The notes beneath the pieces are model-generated. The model saw only the letters and a program-made list of their open reading frames with translations, was not told the DNA's origin and made no database searches. Source: a virus. From it: a DNA stretch of 28,748 nt. The stretch covers positions 1 to 28,748 of IMG/VR virus record IMGVR_UViG_3300047481_000407; one strand, written 5' to 3'. The first letter of the stretch is position 1. Every line of letters begins with the position of its first letter. A program made the translations under genes and the position numbers. Of the stretch, positions 14,185 to 21,157 are shown piece by piece.

Positions 14185-14278
14185 GGACTTTAACTATTGG
14201 ACTTCATACAATAGTAGCTTGACGGTGAGGCTTAAACCGTTACTTATTTTGTAATCAATAACTAACACATATAAAATC

Positions 14279-14695
14279 ATGACAAAAGAAGAATTAATCA
14301 ACGATGACCACGATGGTCTCAACATCCCTGAAACTAAAGATGAGCAATGGTTTCTTGACATGCTTAACGAACCTGACTCAGCACCTGAGGAATACTATGA
14401 GAAGTCTAGTAACCCAGAGTATCTCATTGCTTCTACTAGCTATGATGCTAATGAAACATATATATTCGAAGCTGATGCCGATGGTAACATCTTATCATTC
14501 GATGAGTATGGTGGATTAGCAGAGAGATGGGGTGATAGCAATTGGGAGGATCACGAAGCTGCAATTAAAACTATTAGTGGACACAATCACTATCATGCAG
14601 TATCTCGTAAGGGTAATCGTACTCTATATAAGTTGACTCCTCCAGATGAGTTCACTTATTGGGATGGTGATGAATCAGATAGAATCAGCTATTAA
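14279..14695 (+). CDS. Acidic hypothetical protein
   Basis: 138 residues, strongly acidic (many Asp and Glu throughout, for example INDDHDGLNIPETKDEQWF and EPDSAPEEYYEKSSNPEY). The middle has a beta pattern (YLIASTSYDANETYIFEADADGNILSFDEYGG) and the end is rich in aromatic residues (HYHAVSRKGNRTLYKLTPPDEFTYW). The beta part and the 'ADGNI' turn suggest a small sandwich. Such acidic phage proteins can mimic DNA or inhibit host enzymes, but I recognise no family. The next gene starts three bases after its stop. Confidence 0.6.
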   Translation: MTKEELINDDHDGLNIPETKDEQWFLDMLNEPDSAPEEYYEKSSNPEYLIASTSYDANETYIFEADADGNILSFDEYGGLAERWGDSNWEDHEAAIKTISGHNHYHAVSRKGNRTLYKLTPPDEFTYWDGDESDRISY

Positions 14696-14698
14696 AGA

Positions 14699-14857
14699 AT
14701 GGAAAAGATAATTAAAGATTACTACTTAGCTGAAGGAAGTAAGCTAGTACACTATGAAGAAGGCAATAATGGTGTTGATTGTTGGTTTGATACCGATAAT
14801 ATCAGACAGCATAGGTGTTTATCCAATGAAGACTTTAAACTAATTAAAGGGGCTTAG
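14699..14857 (+). CDS. 52-residue hypothetical protein
   Basis: A short frame begins three bases after the acidic gene's stop and ends in TAG at 14855-14857. The product starts MEKIIKDYYLAEGSKLVHYE. Its middle holds NNGVDCWFDTDNIRQHRCL and the end is DFKLIKGA. The close spacing and ordinary residue makeup support translation. Its last codons form the left half of a terminator hairpin. No family recognised. Confidence 0.55.
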   Translation: MEKIIKDYYLAEGSKLVHYEEGNNGVDCWFDTDNIRQHRCLSNEDFKLIKGA

Positions 14858-14866
14858 TCCCCTTTT
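14846..14866 (+). terminator. Rho-independent terminator overlapping a stop codon
   Basis: AAAGGGG (14846-14852), loop CTTAGT holding the TAG stop, CCCCTTT (14859-14865) and a short run of T. A 7-bp stem. Confidence 0.7.
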
Positions 14867-14965
14867 ACTAATGCAGCCAGTGTAACAACTGAAGGTCACA
14901 AGCCCTTTAATGCAGAGTGGTAAAACAATTTAATCATTTAATTTATTATTTAAATCATCAAAATC

Positions 14966-15568
14966 ATGATGAAAAACACAATCAACAGTGGCTCGTTGCA
15001 GGGATTGCAAGCTGGCCAAACTCTCCTCCTCCAAGCTCGTAAAGTTAACGGGGGTAAAATCCAATTGGAATTTGCTGAGATTGTAAAAACACAATCTAAT
15101 GCAGCAAACCCATTGGCTTTGTTTAACAAAAGCGACGATCGTTTCTCACAAGGGAATGGTGCTCGTCGTGCATGGTTAACTGCAGAAGCTAAGGATGCTT
15201 CTATTTACCTCAACATTAACCTTATGGATGATGCTGATTGGGAGGTTGACCAAATGGGACGTGAAGTTGTCTCATTGAACATCATTAATCCTATTGCTAC
15301 TATCAACGGGGAGTCTTTCCCATTGAAAGTACAAGTAGAAGAGACTGTTACTCCAACAGAGTGGCAGGCTTCTAACATCGAGACTGCGGCTAAACGTCGT
15401 GGTAAAGATGGGGATTACATCACTCATCAAGGTATGTATATCTTTGCTAACACTCGTGTAGTGTTTAACAAAGCTACTCACGTATTCCTTGAGGCTGATG
15501 CAGCCAAGACAAATGTTTCTACTGGTATTCCTGCTAGTGCAACATTTGATTCTCCATTCTTCAGCTAA
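14966..15568 (+). CDS. Hypothetical 200-residue protein, probably abundant
   Basis: Two ATG codons lie in tandem at the start. The N-terminal part LQGLQAGQTLLLQARKVNGGKIQLEFAEIV has alternating hydrophobics like an OB-type or other small barrel. RFSQGNGARRAWLTAEAKDASIYLNINLMDD (about 60-90) then carries the basic and aromatic residues, and a second beta region (EVVSLNIINPIATINGESFPLKVQV) follows. Codon use (CGT, CTC, GCT, AAC) is biased compared with neighbours, which suggests strong expression. The gene is monocistronic between a terminator and a tRNA-like gene. A nucleic-acid-binding protein such as an SSB is one possibility, but I recognise no diagnostic motif. Confidence 0.6.
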   Translation: MMKNTINSGSLQGLQAGQTLLLQARKVNGGKIQLEFAEIVKTQSNAANPLALFNKSDDRFSQGNGARRAWLTAEAKDASIYLNINLMDDADWEVDQMGREVVSLNIINPIATINGESFPLKVQVEETVTPTEWQASNIETAAKRRGKDGDYITHQGMYIFANTRVVFNKATHVFLEADAAKTNVSTGIPASATFDSPFFS

Positions 15569-15584
15569 TCTTAGTTGAATGGAA

Positions 15585-15672
15585 GACTAAATAGCTCAAC
15601 TGGTAGAGCGTAACGAGTTTTTATTAGAAGTATTTGTCTCGTTAGGTATGGGTTCGAATCCCATTTTAGTCT
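15585..15672 (+). tRNA. tRNA-like gene with expanded anticodon arm
   Basis: All arms but one are normal: acceptor GACTAAA (15585-15591) with TTTAGTC (15665-15671), D-stem GCTC/GAGC with loop AACTGGTA, T-stem ATGGG/CCCAT with loop TTCGAAT. The anticodon arm is TAACGAG (15611-15617) with CTCGTTA (15638-15644), a 7-bp stem around a 20-base loop, so no anticodon can be assigned by the usual rule. Total length 88 bases against about 73. If 13 bases were removed the loop could read TTTTTAT (Lys-type UUU), but that is a guess. CCA is not encoded. Confidence 0.6.
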
Positions 15673-15710
15673 CATAAAAACCCACCATTGTGTACTTACG
15701 AATAACCATT

Positions 15711-15752
15711 GAATAGACTATAGCAGGTTAAGGGTTTACCTGCTGTCTATTC
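15711..15752 (+). other. Long imperfect hairpin, 15 base pairs
   Basis: GAATAGAC (15711-15718) and AGCAGGT (15722-15728) pair with ACCTGCT (15738-15744) and GTCTATTC (15745-15752). A three-base bulge (TAT) and a nine-base loop are the only unpaired positions. No T tract follows. It stands 38 bases after the tRNA-like gene and may be an RNA processing site or a stabilising 5' structure for the gene at 15836. Confidence 0.6.
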
Positions 15753-15835
15753 TGTGGAAAAATAATCGATGAAAATCAGAGAACAGCCTTTGATTGATAC
15801 TAGTTACGAAACAATTTAAAATCAATATACACCTT

Positions 15836-16069
15836 ATGAGTAAAATGAAATTCGTATTTGACTTGATGGAGTCTGGGACTTATCAAGCGTTTGAACTACA
15901 GGCTATGATGGCTGCTGAACGTGGGGAGAAAATCTTCCAATTCGGTAATGTTACATATGATGTAGAATTTGCAGCCAATGTGATGGCTTATATTTATCAC
16001 AAAATTGCACAAAACCATGAACAAGAGTATCTATTTAGTCAGCAAGAACAGCAGTCTGATAGCGAGTAG
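15836..16069 (+). CDS. Small hypothetical protein upstream of DNA polymerase
   Basis: 77 residues from the ATG at 15836, which follows an AT-rich leader; the frame extends back to a TTG at 15794 with a less likely start. The product is helical: MSKMKFVFDLMESGTYQAFELQAMMAAERGEKIF, then FGNVTYDVEFAANVMAYIYHKIA and a Gln/Glu-rich tail. No family recognised. The last 53 bases overlap the polymerase start in another frame, so the two are coupled. A polymerase accessory role is possible but only from position. Confidence 0.55.
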   Translation: MSKMKFVFDLMESGTYQAFELQAMMAAERGEKIFQFGNVTYDVEFAANVMAYIYHKIAQNHEQEYLFSQQEQQSDSE

Positions 16070-17927
16070 TTTCAACTTAAGTACAATCGATGAAGCTGTT
16101 GAGTATCTATCTACTAAACAATTATTAGGGATAGATACAGAGACAGAAGGATTTGATTTTACATGTAAGAAACTTCTTATGCTTCAGATTGGGGATACTG
16201 ATAGACAATACGTAATAGATTGTCGTACACTCAGTAAAGAAGACTGTGATAAACTAATTCCGATCTTAGAAGATGAGAGTATCATTAAGATACTTCACAA
16301 TGCTAAGTTCGATTATAAGTTTATCAAGCATTATATTCATGCTGATCTCAACAATATCCATGACACATATCTATGTGAGAAGATATTGCACTGTGGTAAG
16401 ACTGACTATGGTTTTGGACTAGCTAAGCTTGTCAAAAGGTATCTTAACAGAGAGCTAGATAAATCAGTACGTAACAGGTTTGTACAATCATCATCAACCC
16501 CGTTTACTGATGACCAGATTATCTATGGTGCTAAAGACATTGAGTATCTAATAGATATTTTCTATCAACAAACAGACTTGTTAAAGCTGCAGACACTAAC
16601 CAGTGTAGCTAAGCTAGAGAACTGGGCTGTTGTTGTGTTCTCAGAGATTGAGTACAATGGACTAGAGATTAACCTTGAGGCATGGAGCAGGCTAGCAGCT
16701 AAGAACAAAGAAGAAAGTTTCCTATTAGGGAAACAATTAGACAAACTTCTGTTGTCATTCCCTGAGTTCAATCACTATAAAGCAAAGAAACAGTTAGATC
16801 TGTTCTTAGCTGAGGAAGAGTTAAAGGATTCAACAGTTAATTGGGATAGCCCTAGCCAAGTGCTTAAGATATTCCAGGTAATCAACCCAAAGATTGAGGA
16901 TGTAAACGGGAAGAAGCTAGCTCCATACAGGTACAAGCATACACTGATCAACGAGTACATTAAGTACAAAGAGAAGAGTAAGCTTGCATCAGCATTCGGG
17001 GCTAATTTCAACAGCTACATTAGTTGTGATGGTAAAGTGCATACTAACTTTCAACAGATACTAGACACTGGACGAGTATCATCTAGTGAACCTAATATGC
17101 AACAGATACCAGCAACTAATGAGTATCGTAACTGCTTTACATGTCCACATGGATGGGTGTTTGTATCCTCTGACTATAGCTCACAAGAGTTGAATGTAAT
17201 TGCTTATGGTTCTGGGGATCCTGTATTCTTAAAAGCTCTTAAGAACAATGAAGACTTACACTCAGTGTGTGCTGAGTTAGTATTTGGACAGGTGTGGCAT
17301 GATGCAGCAGAATCAGATTGTGCATTCGTTAAAGCTAATCAGAAGTGTGAGTGCAAGGAACACAAGAAGCTTAGGACACAGGTTAAGACAATCAACTTTG
17401 GATTGGCTTATGGGATGGGACCTAAGAAACTTAGTGAGACTATTAACTCTACACTGAGTGAAGCAAAAGAATTGATTGATAAGTATTTCAAAGCTTTCCC
17501 TAAAATTAAGAAGTTTCTTAATGATCAGGGGGAGTTTGGGAAGAGGTACGGATTTGTCACAACCTTTCATCCTTTCTATAGGAAGAGATGGTTTGATACC
17601 TGGATCCCAAAAATGTATAACGATAGAGACAGCTTTATGGAGCTGGGTTCTATCGAGAGAGCATCTAAGAATACCCCAATTCAAGGGAGTTCAGCCGATA
17701 TGACTAAGCTAGCACTTGTCTATCTTCACAACAGAATCAAGAAGTTTGGCTATCCAGTTAAAATAGTCATGACTGTTCATGATCAAATAGATACTATCTG
17801 CCCAGAGGAATTTGCTGAGGAGTGGAAAGTGTATATGACTGAAGAGATGGAGAGAGCTGCTAGTAAGATCATACGTAACGGGTTATTAAAAGCAGATACA
17901 TCAATAACTAAAGTATGGAGTAAGTAA
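16017..17927 (+). CDS. Family A DNA polymerase with 3'-5' exonuclease domain
   Basis: 636 residues from the ATG at 16017; a TTG at 16005 would add four. The exonuclease part has Exo I DTETEG (40-45), Exo II NAKFDY (95-100) and Exo III Y170...D174, so proofreading should be active. The polymerase part has TGRVSSSEPNMQQIP (351-365), motif A DYSSQEL (386-392), motif B K457-x7-YG (KTINFGLAYGM) and motif C VHDQ (587-590), with Gln in place of the usual Glu. There is no 5'-3' exonuclease domain, as in other phage replicative PolA enzymes. A Cys-rich insert (C435, C444, C446, H449) lies between motifs A and B. It overlaps the previous gene by 53 bases and the next by one. Confidence 0.95.
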   Translation: MNKSIYLVSKNSSLIASSFNLSTIDEAVEYLSTKQLLGIDTETEGFDFTCKKLLMLQIGDTDRQYVIDCRTLSKEDCDKLIPILEDESIIKILHNAKFDYKFIKHYIHADLNNIHDTYLCEKILHCGKTDYGFGLAKLVKRYLNRELDKSVRNRFVQSSSTPFTDDQIIYGAKDIEYLIDIFYQQTDLLKLQTLTSVAKLENWAVVVFSEIEYNGLEINLEAWSRLAAKNKEESFLLGKQLDKLLLSFPEFNHYKAKKQLDLFLAEEELKDSTVNWDSPSQVLKIFQVINPKIEDVNGKKLAPYRYKHTLINEYIKYKEKSKLASAFGANFNSYISCDGKVHTNFQQILDTGRVSSSEPNMQQIPATNEYRNCFTCPHGWVFVSSDYSSQELNVIAYGSGDPVFLKALKNNEDLHSVCAELVFGQVWHDAAESDCAFVKANQKCECKEHKKLRTQVKTINFGLAYGMGPKKLSETINSTLSEAKELIDKYFKAFPKIKKFLNDQGEFGKRYGFVTTFHPFYRKRWFDTWIPKMYNDRDSFMELGSIERASKNTPIQGSSADMTKLALVYLHNRIKKFGYPVKIVMTVHDQIDTICPEEFAEEWKVYMTEEMERAASKIIRNGLLKADTSITKVWSK

Positions 17928-18283
17928 TGACACAAGAAGAACAAATCAAAGTACTTAACCTGCTTATGTGGTTGCAGGCATCAGTGTATGCATCAGATGA
18001 ATGTGAGCCAATTAAATGGTTCTATAATCATAAGACTAAGCAATCACTGAAACAAACTGTTGATGCTATCAGCAAAGAGCATGGTAAAACTATTGCAGCT
18101 ATGTGGGATGTAGACGGAGTTCAAATGCCACTGGTAACAGAGGTATTAGATAAGTTTGCTAAACAGATAGCTAAGATAGATTACTACACTCTCCCTGATA
18201 TTAACCTGTTACTTGAACTCTATCAAGAGGGGAAATTAGATACAACAATTAAGTTACATCAAAAATTAAAAGACAATGAGTAA
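17927..18283 (+). CDS. Hypothetical protein following the polymerase
   Basis: 118 residues; the ATG shares a base with the polymerase stop (TAATG). Mostly helical: EEQIKVLNLLMWLQASVYASDE, KQSLKQTVDAISKEHGKTIAAMWDVDG, MPLVTEVLDKFAKQIAKIDYY and a final charged helix. No recognised domain, catalytic motif or membrane segment. Translational coupling to the polymerase suggests a replication accessory, which is inference from position. Confidence 0.6.
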   Translation: MTQEEQIKVLNLLMWLQASVYASDECEPIKWFYNHKTKQSLKQTVDAISKEHGKTIAAMWDVDGVQMPLVTEVLDKFAKQIAKIDYYTLPDINLLLELYQEGKLDTTIKLHQKLKDNE

Positions 18284-18557
18284 TTATCCACCAGGGGCAG
18301 AGCATGATCCTCGTGCTCCTTATAACGAGTCAGATGATTTATGTATTTATTGTGACTATGATCTCATAAGAGATATTGCTAGAGGGGAAGCTCAAGAGAT
18401 AGCTGATAAAATGAATGCAGGGTTAAAAGATGGGCAAGAAGCTTTTGACTCTGATGATTTCTATGATAGTTGTCTTCAAGAAGAGATGGATTCACGTTCA
18501 GAGTGTAGGCAATGCTATCTTGATAATCATGCAGAAGATTGGGAGGACGACATATGA
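18276..18557 (+). CDS. Acidic protein with paired CxxC motifs
   Basis: 93 residues, rich in Asp and Glu. CIYC lies near residue 23-26 and CRQC near 77-80, with a further Cys near 66. The spacing of two CxxC pairs flanking a helical region could make one zinc site, which would bring both ends together. Between them are helices with IRDIARGEAQEIADKMNAGLKDG. It overlaps the previous gene by eight bases and the next ATG overlaps its stop (ATGA). No family recognised. Confidence 0.55.
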   Translation: MSNYPPGAEHDPRAPYNESDDLCIYCDYDLIRDIARGEAQEIADKMNAGLKDGQEAFDSDDFYDSCLQEEMDSRSECRQCYLDNHAEDWEDDI

Positions 18558-18850
18558 ACGAAAAACATGCAAGAACCATAGTAGAGCATCTGATTAACAA
18601 GATGTTTGAGTATGCTCATATACCACAGACTTATGACGATATTAAAGATCGTAAAGATGAGTGGTATCAGGAGTTTACAATGACAACAGAACAATCAGAA
18701 GCATTCAAAGATTATGCAGTTAGGTATCTTAGAAAGAATCTTAAGACTGGCTATTACAAAGCAGAGACAGAGTATCAATGGTTTGATATTATGTGGGGTC
18801 TTAAGATATCAGATGAGCAACCTACTACTAACTTTGAAGACCTAGAGTAA
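18554..18850 (+). CDS. Hypothetical 98-residue protein
   Basis: The ATG at 18554 overlaps the previous stop (ATGA); a TTG at 18539 is less likely. The product is helical with many Tyr, Trp and Lys: HARTIVEHLINKMFEYAHIPQTYDDIKDRKDEWYQEFTM, EAFKDYAVRYLRKNLKTGYY and QWFDIMWGLKIS. The 'E..YAvrYLRKnLk..y..ae.e..Wf.l.wGLK' run looks like a conserved domain, but I cannot name it. The gene ends ten bases before the tRNA-Arg gene. Confidence 0.6.
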   Translation: MNEKHARTIVEHLINKMFEYAHIPQTYDDIKDRKDEWYQEFTMTTEQSEAFKDYAVRYLRKNLKTGYYKAETEYQWFDIMWGLKISDEQPTTNFEDLE

Positions 18851-18859
18851 TAGGTCGAT

Positions 18860-18933
18860 GCCCCCATAGCTCAGTTGGATAGAGCAAAGGTTTTCTAAAC
18901 CTTGGGCCTCAGGTTCGAATCCTGATGGGGGTA
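18860..18933 (+). tRNA. tRNA-Arg (anticodon TCT)
   Basis: Acceptor GCCCCCA (18860-18866) pairs with TGGGGGT (18926-18932) with a G-T pair at 1-72. D-stem GCTC/GAGC; anticodon stem AAGGT/ACCTT with loop TTTCTAA (18892-18898), anticodon TCT; variable loop GGGCC; T-stem TCAGG/CCTGA with loop TTCGAAT; discriminator A. CCA is not encoded. It would read AGA and AGG, which are common in the AT-rich right-arm genes. Confidence 0.95.
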
Positions 18934-18952
18934 CTAATCAATCTTTATTATC

Positions 18953-19045
18953 ATGTTTACTTTATTTCTCACAATTGTGGGCTGCCTGTTGGCACATGCC
19001 CTTTATGATTTATTCAAACAAATTAAAAACCAAGATCACTATTAG
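18953..19045 (+). CDS. 30-residue membrane peptide
   Basis: A short frame starts 19 bases after the tRNA-Arg gene and ends in TAG one base before the ATG of the next gene. The product starts MFTLFLTIVGCLLAHALYDL, one hydrophobic helix, and ends in a polar tail (KQIKNQDHY). The tight junction with the next gene and the clean N-terminal membrane segment suggest a real small membrane protein, but the short length leaves doubt. Confidence 0.45.
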   Translation: MFTLFLTIVGCLLAHALYDLFKQIKNQDHY

Positions 19046-19046
19046 T

Positions 19047-19229
19047 ATGACAGAACTAATCGACATTGACCGCGAGATAGAAATCGTGGAGTTACGTGTT
19101 AAACGTAGAAATCTTTTGTTAAAAGAGTGCACCACTGACAGTCAGTCTAAAACCAACTTAAAGGCTAGACAACGTGTTAGTGCTAAGCTTTTTGACTTAA
19201 CCAACAATCCAATTTACATTCACTTTTAA
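19047..19229 (+). CDS. Small basic helical protein
   Basis: 60 residues from the ATG at 19047; a TTG at 18975 in the same frame lies inside the upstream peptide gene. MTELIDIDREIEIVELRVKRRN is a regular amphipathic or coiled-coil helix; a basic part (TNLKARQRVSAKLFDL) and a short tail follow. No family recognised. It may bind nucleic acid or a partner protein. Confidence 0.5.
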   Translation: MTELIDIDREIEIVELRVKRRNLLLKECTTDSQSKTNLKARQRVSAKLFDLTNNPIYIHF

Positions 19230-19240
19230 AACCAAATCAA

Positions 19241-19510
19241 ATGGAAGCAGCAGTAATTATTTTAGCAGGCTTAGTAGCATTTCAGTTTATCTATGGTAGA
19301 TATAGACTGAATAAGCTAGAAGACGGGATGATCAATTTCGAAGCAGAACTTGATTACACACAAGATGTAATTGATACTATTCGTAAGGAGCAGTTACGTG
19401 TTCTGATGAACGACGTAAGACGTTCTAAGCCAGTTAAATCAAGAAAGGGACTTGGTCGTCCTGTTAATCCGAACAGTGTTCGTCAAAAGAAACTCAGAGG
19501 AGATAAGTAA
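19241..19510 (+). CDS. Membrane-anchored protein with coiled coil and basic tail
   Basis: 89 residues. An N-terminal hydrophobic segment (AAVIILAGLVAFQFIYG), a coiled coil (YRLNKLEDGMINFEAELDYTQDVIDTIRKEQLRVLM) and a highly basic C-terminus (RRSKPVKSRKGLGRPVNPNSVRQKKLRGDK). The basic tail looks able to bind nucleic acid, which would tether DNA or replication proteins to the membrane. Its stop shares a base with the ATG of the DnaA-like gene (TAATG). Known function not recognised; the tethering idea is inference. Confidence 0.6.
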   Translation: MEAAVIILAGLVAFQFIYGRYRLNKLEDGMINFEAELDYTQDVIDTIRKEQLRVLMNDVRRSKPVKSRKGLGRPVNPNSVRQKKLRGDK

Positions 19511-19950
19511 TGGATCCAGCAGAAGATGTTAGTGACTCTATTTGTAGAATCGTACAGTTAAAGACTGGGGTTTCTAAAGAAGACTTCTTTGCTCATAACA
19601 GAAAGAGGAAGTTTGTGTTAGCTCGTTGTGTCTACACTAATCTCATGCATATCTTCACTAACCTACGTGATGAGGATATAGCTACGTTTATTAACAAAGA
19701 CAGAACAACCGTGTATCACATGTATAGGGTTCATGAGGATCTTATATCTGTTGATAAGAGCTACAGGAAACTATTTGAGGATTGCTCAGAGAGTTATGTA
19801 GCTCTAGTGTGTAGTAACAAGTACCTCATGATCGAGCCTGCTGTCCTTATGAATAGGATACAGAAGGCAGAAAAGGAGATAAAGAAGTTAAGAGAAATAA
19901 TAACTGTTAAATTATCTATTAAAACAAATGACGAACTTGTTACAAGTTAA
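19510..19950 (+). CDS. Stand-alone DnaA domain IV-like DNA-binding protein
   Basis: 146 residues. The first 90 read like the C-terminal DNA-binding domain of DnaA: SICRIVQLKTGVSKEDFFAHNRKR (the 'i...V...f.v...dl.s..R' opening), FVLARCVYTNLMHIFTNLRDEDIATFI, then NKDRTTVYHMYRVHEDLI at about 62-79, the counterpart of the DnaA signature 'grRDHTTVlha..ki'. The C-terminal 50 residues are a coiled coil (NRIQKAEKEIKKLREII). The AAA+ ATPase part of DnaA is absent. It probably recognises an origin or operator. It lies just before the helicase genes and overlaps the next by 23 bases. Alternatively it could be a transcription regulator. Confidence 0.7.
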   Translation: MDPAEDVSDSICRIVQLKTGVSKEDFFAHNRKRKFVLARCVYTNLMHIFTNLRDEDIATFINKDRTTVYHMYRVHEDLISVDKSYRKLFEDCSESYVALVCSNKYLMIEPAVLMNRIQKAEKEIKKLREIITVKLSIKTNDELVTS

Positions 19951-21121
19951 GGATACAGAACAACGTACAGCTTTAAGGTCATGGGCCAAGGCAGGGTACA
20001 GAGGTTCTGTAATTGCAGGGACAGGTTTCGGGAAGAGTAGAGTTGGGATTATGGCAGTCGGAGAGCTATTGAGAAGGAATGAAGGGAGAGGGCTAGTATT
20101 AGTCCCAACCAATCAGCTTCAAGATCAGTTCTCTGATGAGTTTACAAAGTGGGGTTATGACGATGTACTTGATAGGGTAGACATTCTATGCTATCAGTCA
20201 GCATGTAAATTATCTGGGGAGGCTTATACAGTCACTGTAGCAGATGAGGTACATCTTGGGCTAAGTCCTGTCTATCGTACAATCTTTACTGAGAATACTC
20301 ATAAGATGCTATTGTGCATGACTGCAACTCTCCCCGAAGAGCCTGAATATCGTACTCTCCTTGTCAACCTAGCTCCACCAGTCTATACAATAACTCTTGA
20401 TGAGTGTGTGGCCAAGGGATTGGTTGCCCCTTACAAGATTAATTGTATAGCTGTGGAGTTAACTGAGGAGGAGAGAAAAAGTTATAAGACTGCTAATAAC
20501 ATGTTTGTGCACTACAAGTACAAGCTTGGGCAGTTTGATGCTTTCAATAGAGCTAATCAGATTCTTGCTAGTCCTAGTACATCTAGTGCTGAGGATAAGA
20601 AGAATGCTGCTATGTTTTACAAGGCTATCAGAGACCGTAAGGATATAGTCCAGAAGGCTCATAACAAAATTCTTTATACTGCTCAAATTGCTAAGGCTTT
20701 TCCTGATAAGAAAATACTTACGTTTGGCGGGAGTAATGAGTTTACCGATGCAATGCATGAGGAGGTTACAAATGAAGGTATCCCTGCTGCTCGTTATCAC
20801 TCAAAGCTTAAGAAGAAAGAGAAGGATGCAGCTCTTAAAGACTTTAGAGATAGCACTGTAAAGGTATTATGCTCTACTAAGGCTCTTAACCAGGGCTTTG
20901 ACGTACATGATGCTAACCTAGGTATTATCTGTGGCCTTGACTCAAAGGCATTGCAGATGATTCAGAGGGTAGGCCGTCTCCTCAGACTGTCTGATAAGGA
21001 CAAGGTTGGGGAGGTAATCATTCTGTATGTCAAGGACAGTCAGGAACAAAAGTGGCTGGAGAATGCTATCAAAAATTTATCTAACATTAGTTGGATTGAT
21101 GATATTTCTTCTTATATTTGA
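19928..21121 (+). CDS. SF2 DEAD/DEAH-type helicase
   Basis: 397 residues with the SF2 motifs in order: Walker A GTGFGKSR (31-38), motif Ia VLVPTNQLQDQF (57-68), DEVH (106-109), motif III TAT (132-134), motif V-like STKALNQGFDV and motif VI QRVGRLLR near residue 342-349. It resembles phage UvsW/SSL2-type helicases, which remodel branched DNA such as R-loops and recombination intermediates. An insert of about 60 residues with many Lys and Asn lies between the two RecA domains. No accessory zinc or nuclease domain. The start lies 23 bases inside the DnaA-like gene. Confidence 0.9.
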   Translation: MTNLLQVKDTEQRTALRSWAKAGYRGSVIAGTGFGKSRVGIMAVGELLRRNEGRGLVLVPTNQLQDQFSDEFTKWGYDDVLDRVDILCYQSACKLSGEAYTVTVADEVHLGLSPVYRTIFTENTHKMLLCMTATLPEEPEYRTLLVNLAPPVYTITLDECVAKGLVAPYKINCIAVELTEEERKSYKTANNMFVHYKYKLGQFDAFNRANQILASPSTSSAEDKKNAAMFYKAIRDRKDIVQKAHNKILYTAQIAKAFPDKKILTFGGSNEFTDAMHEEVTNEGIPAARYHSKLKKKEKDAALKDFRDSTVKVLCSTKALNQGFDVHDANLGIICGLDSKALQMIQRVGRLLRLSDKDKVGEVIILYVKDSQEQKWLENAIKNLSNISWIDDISSYI

Positions 21122-21157
21122 AAACGATTCAGTATAGACAGTATAACAGAAATCTTT

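Noticed and set aside
15769-15819. A 16-codon frame (start MKIREQPLIDTSYETI) before the gene at 15836.
   Set aside because: It could be a leader peptide, but its length gives no coding evidence and its end coincides with a recurring leader word.
16005-16016. TTG start for the polymerase (and similar TTG starts at 12755, 15794, 18539, 18975, and on the minus strand at 6280).
   Set aside because: An in-frame ATG lies close by with a better leader or a tight junction, so ATG starts were used.
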